From Dactylis glomerata (Eukaryota; Streptophyta; Magnoliopsida; Poales; Poaceae): a stretch of 64,000 nt of DNA. The DNA lies in NCBI GenBank assembly GCA_007115705.1, contig QXEO01000211.1:2045599-2109598 (forward strand), written 5' to 3'. Shown here piece after piece: positions 1 to 10,063 of the stretch. The position numbers and the translations under genes are program-made. The notes under the pieces were generated by a model that saw nothing but the letters and a program-made list of their open reading frames with translations, ran no database searches and had not been told where the DNA came from. Numbering within the stretch: the stretch's first letter is position 1; every line of letters begins with the position of its first letter.

Positions 1-460
1 CTCTCTGAGGTAAGCCCTGTACTTGTGCACAGTGAGGGTAGGTAACCTCCACTGTGCACCCTGCCACCCTACTCCCCTACCATGCTTGGATGTTTTCTTC
101 CTTGATTGCAGGGATGTGACACATTAGCTGACTTCTGTATCCCGGATATGACCGTTGGCCATACCCAGGACATATATGCCGGACCAACGACCTACGAGGG
201 TCGGGTAATCCGGCCTCCCCTGCTCCTGCACAACACACCAAATGGTTAGGCCGGCATATCTAAGTATATGCCGGCACACTTATATAAGTATTCCGGCTAT
301 ACCGGCATATCCAAGTATCAGCCGGGATACACACATATGCCGGCCTGGCCGATGCTCTTATATTCCGGCCAGGCCCTTCATTGATAACCCGGCATAAAGT
401 CAACCATAGACCTTGTGTTTTTCTAGTCTCTTGACCCTACCGGGGGTCATCCCCCCGACA
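1..460 (-). repeat. 3' LTR of the Tat element (partial)
   Basis: This stretch matches 14068-14527 base for base except for one C/T difference near position 390 and ends in the same CCCCCGACA. Relative to the minus-strand element it is the start (U3 side) of the 3' LTR. It contains several copies of a CCGGCATAT-like word. Confidence 0.95.
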
Positions 461-472
461 CTAGTCCCCGAA
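461..472 (-). other. Polypurine tract region of the Tat element
   Basis: On the minus strand, directly before the 3' LTR, the sequence reads CGGGGACTAG. This is a short and imperfect purine run in the position where plus-strand DNA synthesis is primed. The assignment rests mainly on position. Confidence 0.5.
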
Positions 473-914
473 GCTGCCGAGGTTCCCCAGTCATAACTGT
501 GGAGCCTTGACAGGTTCAACATACCTTTCTTCATTATGCTCCGGCGATCAGATTATATGCTGGCACATCTGCACATATCCCGGCCTCTGTTCCTGTTCCA
601 AAACTTATTCCGGCCGGTCCCGAGGGTATTCCGGACGGAACATATACATCGGGCAATTATGCCGTCATATAGACGAGTCTTCCTTGAGAAGCCACGCCTG
701 ACAGTTTGCATCGAAACTTGGAACCGCCCTGCCACCTCGAACGGTCACCCACGATGTGACGGTTCACAGTGCAGTTACTCCTCGCCATCATTGCGTCATG
801 GCACGGTTACCGGAACCGCCGCCCCACTCCGTGCCGCCACGTGGCGACTCTCTGCAGGAACGGTCGGGGGAGTGGAACACTCCCACGATCCCCACGACCC
901 TGACCTGGCAGACA

Positions 915-922
915 TATAAATA
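915..922 (+). promoter_or_regulatory. TATA box of the antisense gene
   Basis: TATAAATA followed by GGGCGG lies about 580 bases before the ATG at 1497 and on the opposite strand to gag-pol. Downstream is a CT-rich leader (about 945-1176) ending in a good splice donor, CCG|GTGAGC. The stretch from 473 to 914 has no convincing gene. It is GC-rich and contains CCGGCATAT-like words, so it is the likely upstream promoter region. A start site near 945-955 is inferred from normal TATA spacing. Confidence 0.65.
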
Positions 923-944
923 GGGCGGCGGGGGTAAACTTATC

Positions 945-1496
945 TTTTTACCCCCCACCATCGTCTTCCTCGCCTGCTCCCTTGCCTCCTGCGCTCCACC
1001 GCCGGTCCGAAGAACAGCATCTCCGCCGCAGTCCTCGCCGACGCCGACGCTCGACGACGCCCGGCATCTCTGTCGATGACGCCGCCGCCGCCGCATCGTT
1101 CCTCCGCGACATTGCAGGGAGATTGGAACTCTTCATGCACGCTCGCCGCCGCTTCATCGCCGCCGGCCAAGCTCCGGTGAGCTCTCCCTCTGTTCTTCCT
1201 CTTTCACGCTTTTTATAACTTCGCACCGGTAGCCACACTTGTATAGATCTGCTTCAGTTTCAGAGCTAGTTTTCCCTTTGATTCGACTAGCATTGCCAGG
1301 CAACGCTCGCAGGTGTTCATCTTTAGGAGTTTTACCCTTATTTGTTTCCTATTTTAACTGTCTCGGTAGATCTTTTTATCTCTGCTAACATTGGTGAGGG
1401 CGGTATGCCGGAGAGACTAACCTCCCTCTTTTCTCCGGCCTTGATAGGAATAACATCACGGGACTCCGGCTCTCACGCCTTGTCCCGGCCACTAAG
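945..1496 (+). other. Probable 5' leader with one intron, antisense gene
   Basis: No ATG-initiated ORF of note is present. A leader exon of about 945-1176 ends in a consensus donor (GT at 1177). A plausible acceptor is TTGATAG with its AG at 1446-1447, which would leave about 49 leader bases before the ATG. The acceptor is a guess from the pyrimidine-rich run before it, and other acceptors are possible. Confidence 0.45.
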
Positions 1497-4400
1497 ATGG
1501 CATCTTCAATCATGACGGGTACCTCGGCCTCTGAGGAAGATACCTCGGCCCGAGCCCAAGGACGCTCCGGCTGGGAGGGGTCGGAGGTTACTCCGGCCGA
1601 CATATCCTGGGTCACCTCCACCAGGAGAGTCCCGGAGGGCGTAGCATGCCGGCTACCAGCAGGAGAAACTGTGCCGGCACCTGAACCTGGCGAACGCGTC
1701 GTCTTCATTGCCCACTTCGAGCGGGGTTTCGGGCTGCCGGCATCGGACTTCTTCCGGGACTTCCTCAACACCTACGACCTACAACCTCATCATATCCCGG
1801 CCAACGCCGTGATGATCCTCTCCGCCTTCGCTGCTTTTTGCGAGGGCTATGCCGGCATCGAGCCCCTTACCCAAGGCTGGGCGAAATATTTCCAACTGCG
1901 GAAGCAAGTCGTCCAGGAGCCGCCCCGGAGCAAGGACGACCCGCCGGAGACGGCCCAGGAAAAGAAGGACCGCCCCATGACCCTCTGCGGCGCGGCCACC
2001 ATCATGTCCCGGAAGGGCTCGGACTTCCCCAAGGTGGAGCTCCTGGAATCTTGCAAGAAGTGGCAGAAAAGCTTCTTCTATGTCAAGAACACCACCGACG
2101 AGGATCTGCTCAACCTGCCGCCATTTGTGGACGAGCCACCCTTGGCTATGACGAATTGGACCTACAACCCGAAGAACTCGGTGATGCCGGTGAATGCGCT
2201 TCACCGGGTTAAGGGCGAGCTCCGGGATGCCGGTCTTACTCCTCAAGACCTGGTGGCCTGCTATATAAGCCGGCGCGTCTCCCCTCTGCAGTGCCGGTCG
2301 CACAAGATCTGCCAGATGAGCAGGCCAATGGACCCCACCCGGCACTCCACACACGAGCTGACTCCGGCCGACATTCTGCGCCGGATTAAGGATGTCTGCA
2401 AGTCCTCTCAGGCCACTTTTGCCTGGGGGCTAGAACCATACAGCCGGGATAGGCCCGCCCCAACGGTAAATCATCTTATCCGACACATAAAGTCCATGTC
2501 CGGCACATAGATACTTAAGCCGACACATGTCTATTTGCCGACACATATCATATTGATCCGACATACCTCTTCCAACGGCATATTTCCTTGTCTGAATACT
2601 TTGACTTTGCTGTTTACACAGAAATTCAGCTTCCAAGCCATGGAGAACTCCCGGATCAAGATCGCGGCGGACCGCACTGTTGCGGATGTTGAAGATCCGG
2701 ATCATTGGGATAAGCTACCCAGGAGCACCCGTGCTGCAGCTGCCATGGGTAAGGGCTCTTCATCCCGGCATTATACTCAAGACCGGAGTGAGATTGATTC
2801 TGACGAGGAGATCCTGCTGTACTATGACCCGATGCCTCTTGCATATGCCTTTCCAGAAACGCCTATTGCTTACGAGTTTCCAATGCCGTCCTCAGCTATC
2901 CCGGACGATATGGTTATCGATGCCGCGCCTCTGAACCAGGGACCTCCTTCCACCGGCGGACGTGCCGGCCGGAAGCGAGGTGTGAAGCCCCAGCCCGACA
3001 CACCTCAGAAGTCGAAGAGGCAGAAGGTCGGCGTGCCCATATTGAAGAAACCGAGACCTGTCGCCGTGGGGTAAGTTCCTTCTGCTTGTTTCATTTCCGA
3101 CATATCTCTTGCTTGCATTATTGACTTGGCGTTTTTTCTCTTTCAGAGCTCCTCTTGCGCCGGAACAAGCTTCTGGCTCGAGTGGCGACCCGAAAGTTAC
3201 CAAGCCCGCGGCCACCGCTACCTCCGACATACCCTCTGCCAGTCATACGACTTCCCCGGCGCCGGCATTTTCGCCTGCGCCCGACAAGACCACCTCCCCG
3301 GCGAAGGACGATCCTCCGCCGGAACAAGACAACTCTGCCCCCGAAGTCCACATGGACTCGGGGGCTCAACAGGAACCATCGGCCTCTGATGTCCACATGG
3401 ACACAGAAGCCCACCAAGAAGCACCAGACTCCGGCGCGCCCACCAGCGACACCGGCACAACTGAAGACGCCGGAGCAGACATCAAGGGTAAAGGCCCTTT
3501 AGTGCCGGAAGTCCGGACTATTCCGGATCCTGCTCCTGCTGGCCAAGATGCACCGGCCGCGCCGGAACAGCCCGCGCCTAAGATTCCTTCTGCTGAAAAG
3601 ACTCCTGCACCGGCCAAGACCACGGCGACGGCCAAGACCTCTGCTCCGGCCAAGCTCACGGTGCCGGCCAAGACCTCTGCTCCGGCCAAGCCCGGCACAC
3701 TGAAGATTCAGCCGACCAAGTCCGGCACTCCATCCGCCGCCACTGCACCTTCCAAGGCAGCGCCTCGGACCAGCTCCGCCCTGGCCCTGCATCTTGGCAG
3801 GGCAGCAACCCGGCCTGGTTACCGGGCCAGCTTCTTCGACACACCAGAACTCGAGGGCATCGTCCCTCTTCTGACGAAAAGTGACCAGAGCCTCGGCTCT
3901 CTTAAGGAGCGCTGCGAGAAATGGAATGACGCCGACTCCCTGGACACAGCTGAATCCAAGAAGAAGAAACAGGCCGAAGCTTCGGCCACCGGCGACCCAG
4001 CTGATATCCTGGCCGCGAAGCCCATTCCTATTGCCTGCGAACTTCTCAGTCTTCAGCAACGACTTCATCGCCTGGCCGATGCCACCAACGTAAGTCCTTT
4101 ACATATAGATATCCCCAGTCCCCGAAAATGTCGGCTGTCCGGGATACGGACATCCGGGATTTTCCAAGAACTTTTGTACTTAGCTGCTTTTCCAATTAAC
4201 TTTCCGACATATGAGCTCGATCCGAGCTTCAAATCCTAGTCACCGAGAGCCGGGATAGGTGCGCAGCACCTGTGCCGGGTCTCTACAATTTCACATCTCA
4301 ATTATTTTTCAAATCCTCTTGACCGAGATATAAGCTCGATTCGAGCTTCAAATCCTAGTCACCGAGAGCCGGGATAGGTGCGCAGCACCTGTGCCGGATC

Positions 4401-5927
4401 TCCTATAGCATAAATACTTCATATAATCTTCAACTGTACTGGCATGCTTTAGTTATCTCATATCCCTTCAAATCCTAATACTTTTGCAGCGCATGAATAA
4501 CGCCCGTGCCGACATGTTCCATGACTTGGTGTGCGAGCATCGGAAGCTTTCCGACGCACACAGCAAGCTCCAGCTGGAACTGTCCCAGAAAAGTAATTTC
4601 AGCCGACATACCTTGCCCCTTCTCAATAGACCTCTGGCCGGCACATCTTAATATGCCGACACCTAATCTTTGTCCGACATTTCGCAGCTGGTGCCGAAGC
4701 CCAAGTCACCGAGCTTGCCAAGAGAGTGAAGGAGCTGACGGGTATGCCGGATCCCCTTAATCTTCAACTAATCCTTCTGTACTTCAAATCCTTGTTTTGA
4801 CTTCAAATCTTTTCAGACGAGAAAGCTGCACTGGAAGCCCGCCACCAGGACTGTGTGTCCTCAGTGGACGTAGCCAAGCAACTGGACGACCGAGATGCTG
4901 CTCACAAGGCCGAGATAGAGCAGCTGAAGGGCCGGATCACCGAGCTTCTGGACGAAAAGGAACAGAGGGAGGGCCTACTGAAGAAAACCCAGACCCTGCT
5001 TGTCACCTCCGAGACTGATGCCTCCGACGCCCACGCTGAACTGGATAGCCTGAAGGAGCAGGCCACCAAATGGGAGGTTACAGTTGCACAGCTGAATGCC
5101 GACCTTGCCAGTAAGCTTCAAATCCTTTCCCTTTATCCTTCCCGACATAGTGTAATTTTTTCCGGCATAGCATCTATGCCGACATATTCTCCTTTTGCTA
5201 ACATTGTTTCTATTCCTCAGACATGTTTCCCGCTTCCGTCGAAGACGTTGAGAGGGCTTTGCAGTTGGATCGAGAGAACCGGGGTGTTCCGGTTGACTCG
5301 GCCAACTGGGACATGTCGGAGCAGCTGTTGGCTCTGCAGTCCCGGAAGAACGCCATGACGCTCTACACCGAGGAACTCTTCTATGGCGCCCAGGAGGCAT
5401 TCTCTGCCCTCTGGCCGGGACAAAGGACTCCCACTGATCCCGTCGACCTCGGCAACGATCTGCAGCTGGCCAAGGTTCACCTCCGGGAGTGGCGAGATTC
5501 CGGCGCGAGGGTTGGAGCTGACGAAGCTCTCAGCTACTTCTTGTCCTGGTATGAAAAGGCTGACTTGGAGACTTTGCGCACTGTGCGCGAAGGATCCATC
5601 TGGACCACGGATCCGGAACACATCCGGCGCCGACGGGAGTTGGCCCACAGCTATGTGGACTATGCCGACACCGACGCCTTCGTCCGGGACATCCGCGAGC
5701 CGGAGAAGAAGGACGATGCCGGGACATCCGCCGCTGCTGAGGGCTCCGACTCCAGCCAGGATGAAGAGGAAGCTGAAGAGGCCGACATTGATGCTCCGGA
5801 ACAGGCATCTGCCCCGGGCGGAGGTGATGGCTCCATTCCATCTGCTGGGTCCGGCACTCCTGAAGCCGACATCTCCACCGCCACTGCTCCACCAGCCGGC
5901 GCCTCTGCTTCTGCCCCTGCTCCTTGA
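1497..5927 (+). CDS. Intact seven-exon antisense gene in a Tat element (Transposase_28-like / coiled-coil protein)
   Basis: Coding exons: 1497-2465, 2622-3070, 3147-4089, 4490-4592, 4688-4741, 4817-5110, 5221-5927. All six introns are GT...AG, the phases fit at every junction, and the total of 3519 bases gives 1172 residues plus a stop with no break. The ATG sits in a good context (AAGATGG). Residues 67-140 contain HFERGFGLP...LQPHHIPANAV...CEGYAGIEP, which resembles the Pfam family once named Transposase_28 (putative gypsy-type transposon). Next come a basic NLS-like stretch (GRKRGVK, KSKRQK), a Pro/Ala-rich part with PAKT repeats (residues about 480-730), a heptad-rich coiled coil (about 788-940), and a C-terminal globular domain with an acidic tail. 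It lies downstream of integrase, converging on it. Extra antisense ORFs are known in Tat elements, but their function is unknown. A nuclear, self-associating role is only inferred. Confidence 0.85.
4213..4402 (+). repeat. Direct repeat in intron 3 of the antisense gene
   Basis: A unit of about 70 bases occurs twice with a 119-base offset (from 4213 and from 4332), nearly identical. Each copy contains the perfect hairpin AGGTGC-GCA-GCACCT. The rest of intron 3 (4090-4489) is AT-richer and non-coding. Confidence 0.8.
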
Positions 5928-6577
5928 CTTTGCAGCATAAAAACTTTAAGTTTTATCAGATCCCCGGAATGCCGGGTGCAGTTGTAAGATAAACGTTTAA
6001 TTTCCTTTGGTTTGCTACCTGAACAAGTTTTATCTCGGTTTGTTTGTTATTAACGCCGGATCATCTTTGGCTAAGTCACCGAGTTTGTTTTCCTGTTTCC
6101 CCAACTTCACAACCTTGGCTACTTGTCTACCTTATTTGGCTTTCGACATATGAGTCTCAAGGTTGCTTCATTGAACATACAGTACTTTAACTTTGAAACG
6201 GACTTCAAATCATCCGACACTTCAAATTTTAACTTTAGTTTTAACAAAAAATGTCGGTTCACTTGCTGTACACTTCTTTAGCCATTTTCCATGTGTAGAC
6301 AATCTCCGGCATCTACTCTTGCTAGCCATGAAGCCGGGTTTCGGACAGCAGCTAAGTCGAAGAGTGGCCTTTGGTGCCGACACATTACTAGGCCGACATA
6401 GGAAACATTCGAATCAAGCCAGCCGGCATATAATAAAGAACTGTAAATAAACAACAAATATACCTCGGAGCTAGTTACCCGGCTTCCTCGGGATGCCGGC
6501 ATTTCATTCATTAGTCTTGTGCCGGCACAACACGCCGGCATACAAAGGAAAATATGGAAATACATACATTGTGTTGC
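5928..6577. other. Spacer between convergent antisense gene and integrase
   Basis: No gene is seen. On the plus strand it should hold the 3' untranslated region of the antisense gene, and on the minus strand the region after integrase. An A-rich CATAAAAA lies at about 5936, and several CCGACATA/CCGGCATA words are present. No clear poly(A) signal can be assigned. Confidence 0.5.
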
Positions 6578-8659
6578 TCAGGAGTAAAAGGGACGGAGTA
6601 GAGCTATGTTCCATGGTCTCTTGGTTTCTTCTCCGGACCTGTCCGCCTTAGTCTTCTTGGGGTCCTGCGCATCTATAAGATAATAGGCATCATTGTGCAG
6701 AGCTCTGCTCACAATGAATGGCCCCTCCCATGGAGGAGTTAACTTATGCCGGCCTTCTGTTCCTTGCTTTAGCCGGAGTACTAGATCTCCCTCTTGAAAT
6801 CTCCTTGGATTTACCTTCTGCGCATGATAGCGTCTGAGGTTTTGCTGATACACTGCTGTTCTTGACAGAGTTATTTCTCTTGCTTCCTCTAGCAAATCAA
6901 CATCATTTTCCCTGGCCTCTTTAGCCTCTTCCTCAGTATATAGCACCACTCTTGGTGCATCGTGTATTACATCTGTTGGAAGCACAGCTTCTGCTCCATA
7001 CACCAGGAAAAATGGTGTGTAGCCTGTTGACCTATTTGGAGTTGTCCTCAAACTCCAAAGCACTGCTGGTAACTCATCTAGCCAACATCCCGGAGTTTTC
7101 TCTAGTGGCTCTATCAGCCGGGGCTTTATGCCGGATAACACTAGCCCATTTGATCTCTCTACTTGGCCATTGGTACAGGGGTGAGCAACCGACGCAATGT
7201 CCAGCCGGATTCCCACTTCCTCACAAAATCTAGCAAATGGCCCTTGGGCAAAGTTCGACCCATTGTCAGTGATGATGCCATGGGGAACACCATATCTCAA
7301 GATTATATCTTTCAAGAATTTCACTGCTGTGTGACCATCACACTTGCTTATGGGTTTTACTTCAATCCATTTGGTGAACTTGTCCACCATGACCAGAATA
7401 TGGGTCATCTTTCCTCTGGCCGGCTTAAAAGCCCCGACCATATCCAAGCCCCATACAGCAAAGGGCCAGGTTATAGGGATTGTCTTCAGAGCAGATGCCG
7501 GCTGATGAATCTGATGGGCATATCTTTGACACCCATTGCATTTCCGGACCAAATCTTCTGCCTCTTGCAATGCCGTCGGCCAATAAAACCCGTGCCGGAA
7601 TACTTTTGCCACCAATGCCCTGGACGAAGCATGGTGACCACACTCCCCCTGGTGAATTTCCCGGAGCATCTCCAGACCTTCCGCAGATTCGACACATCTC
7701 TGCAATACTCCGGTGGTACTTCTCTTGTATATTTCTTTGTTGATGATGGTATACGCTTTGGATCTCCTTATAACCCGGCGGGCCTCGGTTTCATCCGCCG
7801 GCACTTGGCCATCCACCAAGAAGTTCATAATAGGACGTGCCCATGAGGGCACTTCCCTGACAGTGAACACTGCCTGATCTATCTCCATCATTTCGACCGA
7901 CACATAATCGATCTCCATGGGCTGCGAAGTCCCCGGGACTGAAGAATCAGTCCCCGGGTATGCCGGAGCAGTCCCCGGGTATACCGGCACAACCTCTTGG
8001 TACATCTTACCCTTGTCCTTATCTCTCCTCCGGAATACCACGCTTACAGCATATGCCGGCCCAGTCCCCGGAACTGTGGGAACAGTCCCCGGGTTATCCG
8101 AACTAGCTCCGCCATCTACTTCCATTGGGGCTGCTTCCTCCGGACCTGGCGGGACATAAATGGAGGACGACTCCGGAGAGGGCTTGATTGACGGCTTCCT
8201 CAGATGCTCCAGCGAAATGCCGGGCGGGATTGAGTCTCTGGAAGATCCCAGCTTGGACAATGCATCGGCTGCGTCATTCTGAGCCCGGAGAACGTGCCGG
8301 AACTCACAACCTTCAAAGTAACCACTTAACTGCTGCACCAGGAAACGGTAGGATGCCATGTTTGCGTCATGCGCATCCCATATGCCGGAACACTGCTGAA
8401 TCACTAAGTCAGAATCACCGAAGCACATAATCCGGCGAATTCCTATGTCCTTAGACACCTTCAGGCCATGCACAAGCGCCTCATATTCCGCCACATTATT
8501 TGATGCTGCAAAATGAATCTGCAGGACATATCTCAATTGGTCATTCCTTGGTGAACTGAGTACTATGCCGGCACCCAAGCCATGGATTGTCTTGGACCCA
8601 TCGAAATGCATCCTCCAATAGTTTGCATCTGGCAATGGTGGCTCGTATTGTATCTCGGC
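6578..8659 (-). CDS. pol: Tat element pol, part 3: archaeal-type RNase H and integrase
   Basis: This continues the reverse transcriptase frame after a UAG at 8660-8662. It starts with a second RNase H: HFDGSK, NNVAEYEAL and FGDSDLV supply the D, E and D metal ligands. A linker of roughly 120 residues carries repeated PGT units. Integrase follows, with the zinc-binding HHCC region (GHHASS...CNGCQRYA), catalytic aspartates in WGLDMVGAF and TDNGSNF, the glutamate in QVERSNG, and a C-terminal GDLVLRLK...WEGPFIV region. The product would insert the cDNA. No chromodomain is seen, as expected for Tat. The reading frame from 8659 to the stop at 6578 is open. Translation needs read-through or reversion of the upstream UAG, so this copy is probably not functional alone. 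Confidence 0.88.
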   Translation of the reverse strand, partial: AEIQYEPPLPDANYWRMHFDGSKTIHGLGAGIVLSSPRNDQLRYVLQIHFAASNNVAEYEALVHGLKVSKDIGIRRIMCFGDSDLVIQQCSGIWDAHDANMASYRFLVQQLSGYFEGCEFRHVLRAQNDAADALSKLGSSRDSIPPGISLEHLRKPSIKPSPESSSIYVPPGPEEAAPMEVDGGASSDNPGTVPTVPGTGPAYAVSVVFRRRDKDKGKMYQEVVPVYPGTAPAYPGTDSSVPGTSQPMEIDYVSVEMMEIDQAVFTVREVPSWARPIMNFLVDGQVPADETEARRVIRRSKAYTIINKEIYKRSTTGVLQRCVESAEGLEMLREIHQGECGHHASSRALVAKVFRHGFYWPTALQEAEDLVRKCNGCQRYAHQIHQPASALKTIPITWPFAVWGLDMVGAFKPARGKMTHILVMVDKFTKWIEVKPISKCDGHTAVKFLKDIILRYGVPHGIITDNGSNFAQGPFARFCEEVGIRLDIASVAHPCTNGQVERSNGLVLSGIKPRLIEPLEKTPGCWLDELPAVLWSLRTTPNRSTGYTPFFLVYGAEAVLPTDVIHDAPRVVLYTEEEAKEARENDVDLLEEAREITLSRTAVYQQNLRRYHAQKVNPRRFQEGDLVLRLKQGTEGRHKLTPPWEGPFIVSRALHNDAYYLIDAQDPKKTKADRSGEETKRPWNIALLRPFYS

Positions 8660-10063
8660 CTAGTCAATAAAGAAATCAGCCAACACCTGGGACTTGATTG
8701 TATCTCTCTTGTCATACTGAGGTGTATATGGTGAACGCTCTATTGCCCACTTTGCTATCCGGCCGCTGGCATCTTTGTTGCTTATGATTTCCGAGATAGG
8801 GGCCTCGGCCACTACCCGGATTGGATGCTCCTGGAAGTAATGCTTAAGTTTCTTGGCCGCCATATAGACGCCGTATGTCATCTTCTGATAGTGGGGGTAG
8901 TTTTGCTTCGAGGTGGAAAGGACTTCACTCAAATAATATACCGGCCGCTGCACGGTTTTGCCTCCTTCCTCTCGCTCTACTACTACCACAGCGCTGACAA
9001 CTCGATTGGTTGCCGCTATATAGAGCAACATTGGCTCCCGGGGCATTGGAGACGCTAACACCGGCGCTGATGACAACATCTGCTTCAAATCCTTGAAAGC
9101 TGCATCTGCTTGCGTCGTCCAGACAAATGTGTCGGACTTCTTCATCAACTGGTATAACGGCAGAGCTTTCTCTCCCAGCCGGCTTATGAAGCGGCTCAGG
9201 GATGCGAGGCACCTAGTGAACTTCTGTACTTCCCTTAAATCTGTCGGCGGCTTCATCCTTTCTATGGCACGAATCTTGCCGGGATTTACCTCAATACCCC
9301 GGCTAGAAACAAGGAAGCCGAGCAACTTGCCCGCCGGCACACCAAAGGTGCACTTAGCCGGATTCAACTTCATCCGGAATCTCCTCAGGTTCCCAAAGGT
9401 TTCCCGGAGATCGTCTATGAGAGTCTTGCTCTCCTTGGTTTTTATGACGATATCGTCGACATATACCTGCACATTTTTATCTATCTGATCGTGCAGACAT
9501 TTCTGCATACACCTTTGGTAAGTTGCGCCGGCATTTCTTAAACCGAACGGCATAGTGAGATAGCAATAAGCCCCGTACGGGGTAATAAAGGATGTCTTTA
9601 TTTGATCCGGCTCATACAAGGGGATCTGGTGGAAACCAGAATAGGCATCTACAAATGATAACAGTTCACATCCGGCTGTGGAATCAATCACTTGATCGAT
9701 CCGAGGGAGCGGGAATGGATCTTTAGGACATGCCTTATTCAAGTTGGTGTAATCAACACACATCCGCCATACTTTCACTATGGCGGGCTCATCTTTCTTC
9801 TTTTCCACTAAAACCGGATTAGACACCCAATCCGGATGAAGTACTTCCTTGATAAAGCCAGAGGCCAAGAGCCTGGCCACTTCGTCCCAAATGGCTTTCC
9901 TTCTGTCGCCAGCATTCCGCCGGAGCGGCTGCTTCACCGGCATAGCATCCGGTCTCACATGCAATGCGTGCTCAGCCAGCTCCCTCGGCACACCTTGCAA
10001 GTCCGAAGTAGACCATGCAAAGATATTTCGATTCTCACGGAGGAAGCTGATGAGCTCGCTTTC
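8660..10063 (-). CDS. pol: Tat element pol, part 2: reverse transcriptase and first RNase H
   Basis: The frame is the same as gag-protease, from which it is separated by a UAG at 10064-10066. The fingers region (PLRRNAGDR, then FIKEVLHPDWVSNPVLV) and the catalytic motif YVDD (codons at 9452-9463) identify a gypsy reverse transcriptase. The Tat-style RNase H that follows is shortened, through TYGVYMAAKKLKHYF to VLADFFID. The segment ends at a UAG (8660-8662) where relatives normally have a Trp codon. The first ATG in the open segment is at 10000, but the segment is naturally internal to a polyprotein and needs no start of its own. Confidence 0.88.
   Translation of the reverse strand, partial: ESELISFLRENRNIFAWSTSDLQGVPRELAEHALHVRPDAMPVKQPLRRNAGDRRKAIWDEVARLLASGFIKEVLHPDWVSNPVLVEKKKDEPAIVKVWRMCVDYTNLNKACPKDPFPLPRIDQVIDSTAGCELLSFVDAYSGFHQIPLYEPDQIKTSFITPYGAYCYLTMPFGLRNAGATYQRCMQKCLHDQIDKNVQVYVDDIVIKTKESKTLIDDLRETFGNLRRFRMKLNPAKCTFGVPAGKLLGFLVSSRGIEVNPGKIRAIERMKPPTDLREVQKFTRCLASLSRFISRLGEKALPLYQLMKKSDTFVWTTQADAAFKDLKQMLSSAPVLASPMPREPMLLYIAATNRVVSAVVVVEREEGGKTVQRPVYYLSEVLSTSKQNYPHYQKMTYGVYMAAKKLKHYFQEHPIRVVAEAPISEIISNKDASGRIAKWAIERSPYTPQYDKRDTIKSQVLADFFID

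Noticed and set aside
536..1238. Overlapping ORFs on both strands around 536-1238
   Set aside because: They mirror each other in a GC-rich promoter and leader region, have biased composition, and some need non-ATG starts. None fits the splice model of the antisense gene.
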